From CAITQP01 sp964387965 (GTDB taxonomy: Bacteria; Patescibacteriota; Minisyncoccia; Phycocordibacterales; UBA9973): a stretch of 33,768 bases of DNA. Made by a program: the position numbers and the translations under genes. The notes beneath the pieces were generated by a model. The model was not told where the DNA came from. It saw only the letters and a list, made by a program, of their open reading frames with translations, and did not search any database. Shown piece by piece: positions 14,169 to 21,073 of this stretch (within the stretch, counting starts at the first letter, position 1; every line of letters starts with the position of its first letter). The stretch is taken from the NCBI GenBank assembly GCA_964387965.1, contig CAYLXO010000008.1:1-33768 (forward strand). Reading direction: 5' to 3'.

Positions 14169-14558
14169 TTACTCGAAATTAATTCGAAATGGATACATCC
14201 CCATTCCACAAGAACCAGTAAACACTCCTGTTTTTTGAATGCCAAGATCAAAATCTGTTGTTCCAGTTGCAGGAAGTATTTTGTTTATTCCAAGCGATGG
14301 TATACGGATTGAGGCAGAACAATCGAATGTACCATTTGTATCAAGACGAAGAACAGTTGGCACACCTGCTTTTGCTGTACTTACTAACGGTATATATCCG
14401 CCCTTTGCTTTCAATACAACAATTTGTTTCCCATTTTCCATAAAAACATTATGAGCTAAAACAGCACTCTGCTCTACCCCTTTCGGCTTTAAGAAGAAAA
14501 GCGGGACAACAATTATTACTGCAAGTGTAATTAAAATAATTGAATATTTTTTTGACAT
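14169..14558 (-). CDS. Cupredoxin-like protein, membrane-anchored
   Basis: 129 aa with an N-terminal membrane segment (IILITLAVIIVVPLFFL) and an extracytoplasmic domain resembling the cupredoxin-1 fold found beside CopA in many bacteria: KGGYIPLVSTAKAGVPTVLR, DTNGTFDCSASIRIPSLG and TGSCGMGMYPFRI near the C-terminus. Cys in FDCSAS, Cys in GSCGMGM and its Met residues are candidate Cu(I) ligands. The start at 14558 lies 4 nt after the stop of the gene upstream; an earlier ATG would overlap it. It is the fourth and last gene of the CsoR copper operon and probably binds copper handed out by the membrane proteins. Confidence 0.8.
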   Translation of the reverse strand: MSKKYSIILITLAVIIVVPLFFLKPKGVEQSAVLAHNVFMENGKQIVVLKAKGGYIPLVSTAKAGVPTVLRLDTNGTFDCSASIRIPSLGINKILPATGTTDFDLGIQKTGVFTGSCGMGMYPFRINFE

Positions 14559-14562
14559 ATGA

Positions 14563-15585
14563 CTAAAATGTAAACACTGGCTGAATAAGCCCTGCGACAA
14601 CAAGACTATTTATAATATTCATGATTGCAAACGCAACGACAATAAGACCTGCGGACTTGAAAAATATTCCTCGTTTAGGGCTTGTGCTTATATTCAATGA
14701 ACTAAACGACAATACAAGCAATACTGGTAGCGTTCCGAGCGCAAAAGAAAACATCGTGAATGCTCCGGTAATAAAACTCCCTGTTGTGAGAGTATACACT
14801 TGCATAGATTGAGTAAAACCACACGGCAAGATAAAGGTTGCGATCCCCACGAGAAAAGGAGTGAGTGTGTGATTCAACTTTGAGATCTGAAGTGCGTGTT
14901 TACTGATAGCCTTTGGTATCGTTGGTTGCAATTTTTTTGCAAAATGAAATACATCAAGGAGATTGACCCCAAGTATAAGCATGACAATTGCAACTACAGC
15001 AGATAGTATTGCATTTGTTGTCACCCCGATATTTATTACTCCTCCCAATAATCCAAGCATACCGCCAAGAACAAAAAATGATACGAGTCTCCCAAGATGG
15101 AAAAGTATTTGTGGCTTCGTTTGTTCACCACTTTTTGCAAAAGTAGCAGACATTGAAAGCACGAGTCCCCCGACCACTGCCATACATGTAGAAAGCGAAG
15201 CAACAATTCCTATAACAAAGGCAGTTCCGTACCCAACATCATCCCCTGAAATCAAATTAACAAGTCCTGCTTTTTGTAAAAATATAAACAACGCAACAAA
15301 GATAATTGTTATTGGTATTGCAATTCGAAATTCTGATGTGCTTTTTTTGACTTCCTCTTTCCCAACTGAGATACGATACCCATACTCACGCACTTTTTCG
15401 GTGAGCAACTGTGCAATCTGTTCATCAGTATACCCGTCAAAGTTACCTGTTACATTAATAGTGCGCGCGCCAAGATCTGAATGTGCGCTCGTAACAAGTA
15501 GAACTTCCTTTACCTTTGATTCGGTAAGCATGACACATGACTTACAGTGCATACCGTGAACATAAAATGTATATGTTGTTTCCAT
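14563..15585 (-). CDS. HMA domain fused to a DsbD/TauE-type membrane protein (UreH/SafE-like)
   Basis: 340 aa in two parts. Residues 1-70 form a heavy-metal-associated domain with the Cu(I) motif GMHCKSC. From about residue 88 come seven or so hydrophobic segments of the sulfite-exporter/cytochrome c biogenesis (DsbD, CcdA) superfamily, with Cys-containing membrane motifs ASLSTCMAVVGGLVLSMS near 135 and ATFILPCGFTQSMQVYT near 245. Placement between copA and the cupredoxin gene suggests copper transport or delivery across the membrane, with the HMA domain collecting copper in the cytoplasm. Gene gaps are 4 nt on both sides. Confidence 0.83.
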   Translation of the reverse strand: METTYTFYVHGMHCKSCVMLTESKVKEVLLVTSAHSDLGARTINVTGNFDGYTDEQIAQLLTEKVREYGYRISVGKEEVKKSTSEFRIAIPITIIFVALFIFLQKAGLVNLISGDDVGYGTAFVIGIVASLSTCMAVVGGLVLSMSATFAKSGEQTKPQILFHLGRLVSFFVLGGMLGLLGGVINIGVTTNAILSAVVAIVMLILGVNLLDVFHFAKKLQPTIPKAISKHALQISKLNHTLTPFLVGIATFILPCGFTQSMQVYTLTTGSFITGAFTMFSFALGTLPVLLVLSFSSLNISTSPKRGIFFKSAGLIVVAFAIMNIINSLVVAGLIQPVFTF

Positions 15586-15589
15586 GTTG

Positions 15590-17878
15590 TTATAGTTTCA
15601 TTTTTTTAATACGTAATGAATTCGCGACTACCGTGACACTTTCAAAGGCCATAATCGCCCCTGCAAGTGCTGGGCTGAGCAACCACCCAAAAAACGGAAA
15701 CAAAATTCCTCCAGCGATAGGTAACCCAATAGAGTTATATGCAAATGATGAAATTAGATTCTGCCAAACAACTCGATTTGTTTTGCGAGCAAGTGATATT
15801 GATTCGCGTACTTTATGTATATCACCAAAAAGAAGTACTATGTCAGAACTCTCAATAGCGATGTCAGATCCATTACTCATGGAAATTGCCACATGTGCTC
15901 TAGCAAGTGCAGGAGCATCATTAACACCGTCACCTACCATGGCTACTATATGTCCCTTCTTTTGTAAATTTTCAATAATCGCGCTTTTATCTTCTGGTTT
16001 CACAGAAGAATAGATTTCATCGATACCAAACGAGCGCGCGACAGCATCACTTGATACTTTAGTATCTCCAGTTGCCATTACAACGGTAAGGCCAAGTTTT
16101 TTCAAACGAGCGATTTCATCTTTGGCTTCTCTTTTTATTGTATCGTGTACTTTAATAAGCGATAACACTTCTTTTTCATTCGAAAGATATAATTCTCGTC
16201 CATTTTCGAAATGACTTCCTGAAAAATCTTTTTGTATTTCTTCGTTACTTTTTCGAAGTATTTCTCCTATATATCCAAGCGACCCAAGATAATATGTTTG
16301 GTCATTGTATTTTGCATATGTTCCTTTTCCGGGTACTTCTGTAAAGGCATGTAGCGGTACTTCCCTTTCTCCTTGCTCTTTAAACCATTCTGCAATACTT
16401 TCTGATATTGGATGTTTAGACATCTTCGCGAGTGAGTACACGACCGATCGATGCAATTGTATATGCGCATCATCACAGGTATGATTTTTTTCCTTACAGT
16501 ACAATCCTTCTACCATAAGTTTGTTGTGAGTGAGTGTCCCTGTTTTATCAAACACAACAGCAGTGACTTTTGAAAGCTTCTCTAAGCTTTCAGCATTTTT
16601 TATCAAAATACCTCGTTCCGCACCTTTCCCTACACCAGCAATAATTGCTGTAGGAGTAGCGAGTCCTAAAGAACATGGACAGGCAATAACAAGTACCGCC
16701 ATAAATGCTTGAAGTGCATACGCGAGCGCTTTGCTATACCCAAACGTTTGCGCTCCGAAAATTATCCATGCAATAAATGCAACTACCGCCAACACTACTA
16801 CAACATAGACAAACACACCTGAAATTCGATCAGCCATTTTTTCTACTGGAGCTTTTGAATTTTGGGCATTCTCTACAATGCGAATAATGTTTGAAAGTGT
16901 TGTGTCTTTTGGATCTTTTGTCACACGAATGTGTAAAACGCCTTGAAAATTTTGAGTTCCGGCAAAAACAACATCCTCTATCCCTTTATCAACGGGTATC
17001 GATTCACCCGTAAGATTTGATTCATCGATAGAACTTGTTCCAAAAACAACAATTCCATCAAGCGGTATACGCTCGTTTGGTTTTACGATTACTATGTCAT
17101 CAACAAGCACATTTTCTGTAGGCGTCTCTATCTCTTTCCCCTCCTTTAACACAAGTGCAACTTTACTTGTTAGAGATGCAAGTTTCTGTAAGGCATCATT
17201 TGTCTTTCGTTTTGCTCGTGCTTCTAAATGTTGTCCTAAAGCGATAAGACCAATAACGATTATTACTACGTCATAATAATTTGTTGTTACATCAAGATAT
17301 GGTGAAAGCGGTATTTCAAAGGCAGTAACTATGAATGAGTACAAAAAAGCAACGCTCGTGGATATACCTACAAGTGTATCCATGTTTGCAGTACGAGTAC
17401 GGAAAAATGCCCACACTGCTTTCAAATATTTTCGCCCTATGCCAAATAATACAAACGTGGCAAAAACTGGCATTAAATGATGAAAAAATTCATACACGGT
17501 CTCGCTCATCGCGGGGACGATAGAGCCGTCAGCGAGCACCTGCCACATCATCATAAAAAATGAAAACCCGACCATCGCTAATACTAGTTTTATATCTTGT
17601 CCTATCCCCGAAGCACTTGGATCCATTCCGTCATGATTATGCGATGCATTATTTTTATTTTTTTCGAGCGGATCAGACAATGCATATCCAAACGGAGCTA
17701 TCGCATCATTTAAATCGGTAAGTTCGAGCGGATTTTGGGAGAAATTGATTACTGCTTTTTCAGATGTGAGTTTTACCGAAACTGCGTCAACACCCTCAAG
17801 CTTTTTGAGTGTATCTTCAATAAGCACAACGCAACTCGCACAATGCATCCCATTCACATTGTATGTATGTGAAGTCAT
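15590..17878 (-). CDS. copA: Copper-exporting P1B-type ATPase
   Basis: Pumps Cu(I) out of the cytoplasm. 762 aa: one HMA domain (GMHCASC near residue 10), a His-containing linker (NNASHNHDGMD), membrane helices, actuator motif NLTGESIPVDKG near 290, the copper-path motif CPCSLGLATPTAI near 398, phosphorylation site DKTGTLTHN near 443, SKHPISES for the HP motif, and MVGDGVNDAPAL near 640. CPC plus the C-terminal membrane pair identify the Cu(I) group. It lies 1 nt after csoR and shares its operator. Confidence 0.96.
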   Translation of the reverse strand: MTSHTYNVNGMHCASCVVLIEDTLKKLEGVDAVSVKLTSEKAVINFSQNPLELTDLNDAIAPFGYALSDPLEKNKNNASHNHDGMDPSASGIGQDIKLVLAMVGFSFFMMMWQVLADGSIVPAMSETVYEFFHHLMPVFATFVLFGIGRKYLKAVWAFFRTRTANMDTLVGISTSVAFLYSFIVTAFEIPLSPYLDVTTNYYDVVIIVIGLIALGQHLEARAKRKTNDALQKLASLTSKVALVLKEGKEIETPTENVLVDDIVIVKPNERIPLDGIVVFGTSSIDESNLTGESIPVDKGIEDVVFAGTQNFQGVLHIRVTKDPKDTTLSNIIRIVENAQNSKAPVEKMADRISGVFVYVVVVLAVVAFIAWIIFGAQTFGYSKALAYALQAFMAVLVIACPCSLGLATPTAIIAGVGKGAERGILIKNAESLEKLSKVTAVVFDKTGTLTHNKLMVEGLYCKEKNHTCDDAHIQLHRSVVYSLAKMSKHPISESIAEWFKEQGEREVPLHAFTEVPGKGTYAKYNDQTYYLGSLGYIGEILRKSNEEIQKDFSGSHFENGRELYLSNEKEVLSLIKVHDTIKREAKDEIARLKKLGLTVVMATGDTKVSSDAVARSFGIDEIYSSVKPEDKSAIIENLQKKGHIVAMVGDGVNDAPALARAHVAISMSNGSDIAIESSDIVLLFGDIHKVRESISLARKTNRVVWQNLISSFAYNSIGLPIAGGILFPFFGWLLSPALAGAIMAFESVTVVANSLRIKKMKL

Positions 17879-17879
17879 A

Positions 17880-18143
17880 TTATTTTCGTTTTAACCCATA
17901 CACTTTTAATATTTCCTTTGTCGCTTTAGCTGTTTCCCCTTTTTTTATTTGATTGACTACACAATGTCCTAAATGGGCTTCAAGAAGTAGATCTTCCACA
18001 CTTGAAAGGCCTTGTTTCACAGCAGAAGTTTGGGTTATAACATCAATACAATACGTATCTTTTTCGATGAGTTCCTGAAGACCACGCACCTGGCCTTCAA
18101 TAATTTTCAATCGACGAATAATTTTTTGATTATCTATATGCAT
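17880..18143 (-). CDS. csoR: Copper-sensing repressor, CsoR family
   Basis: Four-helix DUF156 repressor of 87 aa that leaves DNA when Cu(I) binds. The metal site is complete: Cys32 (TYCIDVITQ), His57 and Cys61 (EAHLGHCV), with RRLKIIEGQVRGLQ at the N-terminus as in the family. First gene of csoR-copA-HMA/DsbD-like-cupredoxin. An 18-bp perfect palindrome lies exactly in its own promoter spacer, so the operon should be autorepressed and copper-induced. Its ATG is 6 nt from the -10 box, which predicts a leaderless message. Confidence 0.93.
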   Translation of the reverse strand: MHIDNQKIIRRLKIIEGQVRGLQELIEKDTYCIDVITQTSAVKQGLSSVEDLLLEAHLGHCVVNQIKKGETAKATKEILKVYGLKRK

Positions 18144-18149
18144 ACATGT

Positions 18150-18177
18150 ATTATATACCCCCTAGGGGGTATGTCAA
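18150..18177 (-). promoter_or_regulatory. csoR-copA promoter with CsoR operator in the spacer
   Basis: Minus strand TTGACA (18172-18177), a 16-bp spacer, TATAAT (18150-18155). The spacer is filled by the operator ATACCCCCTAGGGGGTAT (18155-18172), a perfect palindrome of the known CsoR type. A bound repressor would cover both promoter boxes. Confidence 0.92.
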
Positions 18178-18252
18178 GATAGAACAACTTGCAAAAGATC
18201 CTCCCTCATGGTTTCGATTGCTAACGAAGCATCTTTCTGTCTCGCACTACAG

Positions 18253-18299
18253 AAAAAACAAAAGGTTCGGACGACATTCGTCCGAACCTTTTGTTTTTG
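18253..18299 (-). terminator. tRNA-Leu terminator
   Basis: A 20-bp perfect stem (18255-18274 with 18278-18297), loop of three, A/T-rich base. The 75 bp to its left, up to the csoR promoter, carry no gene; they contain a weak tRNA-like trace (TTTCGATT followed by GCTAACGAAGC and CTCGCAC). Confidence 0.9.
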
Positions 18300-18383
18300 T
18301 GCGCAGGAGAAGACTCGAACTTCCATACCCTTGCGGGTGCTACCACCTCAAGGTAGTGCGTCTACCAGTTTCGCCACCTGCGC
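18300..18383 (-). tRNA. tRNA-Leu (GAG)
   Basis: 84 nt. Acceptor GCGCAGG/CCTGCGC with A73, anticodon stem CTACC/GGTAG around TTGAGGT, a long variable arm (CACCCGCAAGGGTA) and T arm with TTCGAGT. CCA is not encoded. Its first 36 bases are also the 3' end of the GIY-YIG frame, so it has no promoter of its own and must be cut from that transcript. Confidence 0.96.
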
Positions 18384-18614
18384 ATTTTTCTTCAACCATC
18401 GTCTGCCTGCGGAAGATTTAAAATATTTTTCTCTCTCAACCGCGTCTTTACGTGTTTGATATTCCTCTTTGTACACAATACCCCATGGCACATACTTTTT
18501 TGTGTGGGAAGAATAACCCAAATTATGTTCTTCCAGACGACGATCTAAGTTATCGGTCTGACCAACATAAAATTTGTTCACATTTTGACTTTTCAATATG
18601 TATACATAAAACAT
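18348..18614 (-). CDS. GIY-YIG nuclease-domain protein overlapping tRNA-Leu
   Basis: 88-aa single-domain GIY-YIG endonuclease of the UPF0213/YhbQ-like type: MFYVYILKSQ and KFYVGQTDNLDRRLEEHN carry the two name-giving motifs and the catalytic Arg; the later Glu is in KDAVEREKYFKS. The last twelve residues (QVAKLVDALP region) are encoded by the 5' part of tRNA-Leu, so the domain proper ends near GRRWLKK. The ATG sits in a broken copy of the tRNA-Leu D-arm (18614-18627). A mobile or tRNA-targeting origin is plausible but not proven; housekeeping members of this family also exist. Confidence 0.83.
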   Translation of the reverse strand: MFYVYILKSQNVNKFYVGQTDNLDRRLEEHNLGYSSHTKKYVPWGIVYKEEYQTRKDAVEREKYFKSSAGRRWLKKNAQVAKLVDALP

Positions 18615-18663
18615 ACCGATTTCGCCATCCGCCTCGGCTCGCCTCGTCGAGACGGGCCTGCGC
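18614..18663 (-). pseudogene. Interrupted tRNA-Leu 5' fragment
   Basis: Minus strand: GCGCAGG (18657-18663, identical to the tRNA-Leu acceptor strand), a 29-nt GC-rich hairpin-forming insert (18628-18656), then TGGCGAAATCGGTA (18614-18627), which matches the tRNA-Leu D-arm except for two bases. It lies about 16 nt from a tRNA-like promoter. A different split, with AGGCGGA as acceptor strand, is also possible. Confidence 0.6.
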
Positions 18664-18679
18664 GTAACTGAACGATGCG

Positions 18680-18708
18680 AGTATAGTATATTTTTCGAAT
18701 TATTGCCA
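18680..18708 (-). promoter_or_regulatory. Promoter for the GIY-YIG/tRNA-Leu unit
   Basis: Minus strand TGGCAA (18703-18708), a 17-bp spacer and TATACT (18680-18685). Its distance to the tRNA fragment is like that of the tRNA-Val and tRNA-Arg promoters to their genes. Confidence 0.55.
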
Positions 18709-18715
18709 GTCCAAA

Positions 18716-18745
18716 AAGAAAAAGTCCCGTATGGGACTTTTTCTT
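18716..18745. terminator. rplS terminator
   Basis: Perfect 13-bp stem AAGAAAAAGTCCC around a GTAT loop; it overlaps the rplS stop codon. Confidence 0.88.
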
Positions 18746-19139
18746 AAGCTTCTTTTTCTTCTGTAGTACTTGCTTCGTTGTTTTGAACGATAGTAACGCT
18801 TTTCATCTTTTTACGGATATCGCGTACTGCTTTCTCTCGAACATAGTACAACTTTGATCGTCGTGCTCGAGATTTCTTTGTAATCTCGATTGAATCAATC
18901 ATTGGAGAGTAGAGAGGAAAGATACGTTCTACGCCAACACCACTAGCCATTTTGCGAACTGTGAATGTTGCTCCGATTTCTGTACCGTGCTTGCGAGCAA
19001 GAACGAGACCTTCGAATGCTTGGAGGCGGAACTTTCCTTTATCTTCTGGAATCTTTACCCAGACGCGTACTGTATCGCCTGAAGAAAAATCAAGTGCCAT
19101 GCGCTCCTCTTTATTTACTGGTGTAAGGGTTAATGCCAT
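18744..19139 (-). CDS. rplS: 50S ribosomal protein bL19
   Basis: Located at the interface of the ribosomal subunits. Typical stretches: FSSGDTVRVWVKIPEDKGK, RLQAFEGLVLARKHG, SGVGVERIFPLYSPMIDSIE and RRSKLYYVREKAVRDIRKK. At 131 aa it is slightly longer than usual, with an acidic tail (NNEASTTEEKEA). The start at 19139 places the ATG 10 nt after a good -10 box; the next ATG, 13 codons in, is also possible. Not accompanied by trmD or rpsP as in many bacteria. Confidence 0.96.
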   Translation of the reverse strand: MALTLTPVNKEERMALDFSSGDTVRVWVKIPEDKGKFRLQAFEGLVLARKHGTEIGATFTVRKMASGVGVERIFPLYSPMIDSIEITKKSRARRSKLYYVREKAVRDIRKKMKSVTIVQNNEASTTEEKEA

Positions 19140-19149
19140 AACGAGGCGT

Positions 19150-19178
19150 ACTCTAACACAATCCGCCTTTATCTGCAA
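19150..19178 (-). promoter_or_regulatory. Promoter of rplS
   Basis: Minus strand TTGCAG (19173-19178), a 17-bp spacer and TAGAGT (19150-19155), 10 nt before the ATG, so the leader would be only a few nucleotides. It overlaps the 3' end of the pseudouridine synthase gene. Confidence 0.6.
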
Positions 19179-19951
19179 GCTTTAAGCGCCCCCTCAAAAT
19201 CGGCTGGGTATGGAGCGGTAACTTCTTTTTGCTCCCCGCTCGGCAGAAGCACGGAAAGAGACCGTGCATGCAACGCAAGGCGAGTAAAACCGAGAGCTCT
19301 CTCTCGTTTAGGTGCATAGAGGGAATCTCCCACTATGGGATGGTTTATTGCCCGTAAATGAACCCGAATCTGGTGTGTTCGGCCTGTCTTGGGACGAGCT
19401 TCGACAAATGAATATGTTCCTTCTTCGGTACTCCCCTTTCCTTCATATGAACGAGTGCCAAACCTATGCACTACCTCCACATCAGTAACCGCTTCACGCA
19501 TTGTGCCTCTCGCAAGTGCGCCGACAATCCATCGACGAATATTGCCACTGTCTCTGCCGATTGGTTTTTCAATACGGATGTGATCTTCTTTAGGCCAACC
19601 ATATACAAATGCGTGATACACCTTTTTGATATCTCGTTCTTGAAATTGTTTTTTGAAAAATTCGTATGATTCGTGTGTTTTTGCAAGAAGCATTACGCCC
19701 GAAGTTTCTTTATCAAGACGATGCACGATACCTGGTTTTGGCACTGTTATCTCTTCGCCTTTAATTTGTATTTTTAAATGCTCGCCAACAGGCGCAAGTG
19801 TTGGATGAAATTCAAGTATCCAATCTGCAAGCGTGTATTCTGGCGTTTTGCCATCTCCATGCACTGAAATACCAGCTGGTTTATGAATAAACATACAGCT
19901 TTCATCTTCGTAGAGAATTGGGATGTCGATATGTTTTTTATTTTCCTCCAT
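19169..19951 (-). CDS. RluA-family pseudouridine synthase
   Basis: Converts uridine to pseudouridine in rRNA or tRNA. 260 aa without an S4 domain, so closer in layout to RluA than to RluD. The catalytic Asp is in GIVHRLDKETSGVMLLAKT near residue 85; VYHAFVYGWP, RPKTGRTHQIRVHL and HPIVGDSLY are the other family motifs. The chosen ATG at 19951 overlaps the stop of the upstream phosphatase gene by 14 nt, suggesting coupled translation; an in-frame ATG 10 codons earlier would overlap more. Target site unknown. Confidence 0.92.
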   Translation of the reverse strand: MEENKKHIDIPILYEDESCMFIHKPAGISVHGDGKTPEYTLADWILEFHPTLAPVGEHLKIQIKGEEITVPKPGIVHRLDKETSGVMLLAKTHESYEFFKKQFQERDIKKVYHAFVYGWPKEDHIRIEKPIGRDSGNIRRWIVGALARGTMREAVTDVEVVHRFGTRSYEGKGSTEEGTYSFVEARPKTGRTHQIRVHLRAINHPIVGDSLYAPKRERALGFTRLALHARSLSVLLPSGEQKEVTAPYPADFEGALKACR

Positions 19952-20726
19952 GCGCTGTGATAATAGAGAGTATTTCTTCATGCACTCGTCCGTTTGATGC
20001 GAGTTGTCCCATTACTTTTTCATGACTTGGTTTCACCTCGCCAAAAAGATCAGTCGAAACTCCTCCTGCCTCTCGTACAAGTAAATCAATCGCTACCATA
20101 TCGTGTGGATCTTTTCCTCCAAAAAGAGTTGCGGTGAATTCGCCAGCGGCAACAAGTGCCCCCATGTATCCAATAGAAAGTCCCGTAACAAGTCGAACCC
20201 CACGAGTACGAAGCTCTTCGGCGACAGGAAACAAATTCACGACTCCATCATTCCATTTTCCAAGACCAATAACAGATTTTTTTACAGTATCATTATCCGC
20301 AACATGTATTTCTTTTCCGTTAAGAAATGCGCCTTTCCCTTTTTCGGCATAATACATACGATCCATAAAGGGATCGTAAATAATTGCGAGTATTGCTTCA
20401 CCATTTTTTGAAAGCGAGAGCATGAATGTTGCTGTTGGTATGCCGTGTGAAAAATTGTGCGTTCCATCTACGGGATCACAAATCCAAACGTACTCTGCAC
20501 CCTGCACGTTCGCATCTTCCCCTTCTTCTGACATAAGCACATGATCTGGATAAGCGCGTGTAATCGCATCTTGTACTAATTCGTGAATCTTTGTATCAGT
20601 TTCAGTAAGTGGCGTAGCATCACTTTTCCATTCCTTTTTCATTCCCATGATGAAATTTTGGCGCATTATTGCGCCTGAATCTCGAGCGAGATCGAGAGCA
20701 AACGTAAGATAATTTGAGTGTTCCAT
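19938..20726 (-). CDS. Inositol monophosphatase family protein (SuhB/HisN-like)
   Basis: Mg2+-dependent phosphatase of 262 aa. Metal-binding motifs: SEEGED near residue 67 and WICDPVDGTHNFSHG near 82; a third Asp in GGKDPHDMVAIDLLVREAGG near 205. Members act on inositol phosphate, histidinol phosphate, fructose bisphosphate or PAP, and the substrate is not clear here. The ATG at 20726 begins MEHSNYL; a GTG three codons earlier is possible. Its promoter (TATAGT with ATGACA 17 bp upstream) overlaps that of the divergent tRNA-Val. Confidence 0.88.
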   Translation of the reverse strand: MEHSNYLTFALDLARDSGAIMRQNFIMGMKKEWKSDATPLTETDTKIHELVQDAITRAYPDHVLMSEEGEDANVQGAEYVWICDPVDGTHNFSHGIPTATFMLSLSKNGEAILAIIYDPFMDRMYYAEKGKGAFLNGKEIHVADNDTVKKSVIGLGKWNDGVVNLFPVAEELRTRGVRLVTGLSIGYMGALVAAGEFTATLFGGKDPHDMVAIDLLVREAGGVSTDLFGEVKPSHEKVMGQLASNGRVHEEILSIITAHGGK

Positions 20727-20759
20727 AGATACCACATACTATATAGCATTTCCGACAGG

Positions 20760-20788
20760 TTGTCATAATTCCCTTTTTAGGGTATAAA
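20760..20788 (+). promoter_or_regulatory. Promoter of tRNA-Val
   Basis: TTGTCA (20760-20765), a 17-bp spacer, TATAAA (20783-20788), 9 nt before the tRNA. Its -35 box overlaps the one on the other strand for the phosphatase gene. Confidence 0.8.
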
Positions 20789-20797
20789 TCTTGTACT

Positions 20798-20870
20798 GCG
20801 AGATTAGCTCAGTTGGTAGAGCAACTCTTTTACACAGAGAAGGTCAGAGGTTCGAGTCCTCTATCTCGCA
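20798..20870 (+). tRNA. tRNA-Val (TAC)
   Basis: 73 nt. Acceptor GCGAGAT/ATCTCGC with A73, T8-A9, anticodon loop TTTACAC, T arm AGAGG-TTCGAGT-CCTCT. CCA is not encoded. Confidence 0.96.
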
Positions 20871-20875
20871 CAAGG

Positions 20876-20903
20876 AAACGGCCGCCCATTTGGGCGGCCG
20901 TTT
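20876..20903 (+). terminator. tRNA-Val terminator
   Basis: Perfect 13-bp stem AAACGGCCGCCCA and its complement with a 2-nt centre; ends in only three T. Confidence 0.8.
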
Positions 20904-20906
20904 GCG

Positions 20907-21043
20907 TGCGAGATAAGCAAGACAACTTCTTGTCTTGCGTGAGGACTCGAAAAGGTTCTCCGTTATATTTTGAAACAAGTTTCAAAATATCGGAAACCTG
21001 TACTGACCATGTAATGGTCGAGAAATGTACTCATGGTCCTCAC
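20907..21043 (+). repeat. Structured tRNA-associated element, type A (tRNA-Val)
   Basis: TGCGAGATA (20907-20915) plus GAGGACTCGAA (20941-20951) are together an exact 20-nt antisense copy of the tRNA-Val 3' end, split by a 25-nt hairpin (20916-20940; stem GCAAGACAA/TTGTCTTGC). Then come a helix AAGGTTCTCCG/CGGAAACCT enclosing an AT-rich hairpin, GTAC, hairpin GACCAT-GTA-ATGGTC, GTACTCATG, and GTCCTCAC closing on GTGAGGAC. The same layout follows tRNA-Ser. Strand is given as that of the neighbouring tRNA; which strand acts is unknown. Confidence 0.8.
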
Positions 21044-21073
21044 ACAAAACAGCGCGCCGGCTAGGACAAGTGT

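Noticed and set aside
18146..18421. Open frame of 91 codons on the plus strand
   Set aside because: Antisense to tRNA-Leu and its terminator; no protein-like composition or start context.
20907..21043. Antisense tRNA copy as a retroelement primer-binding site
   Set aside because: It lacks the TGG that would pair with CCA, is interrupted by a hairpin, and no reverse transcriptase is present in the window.
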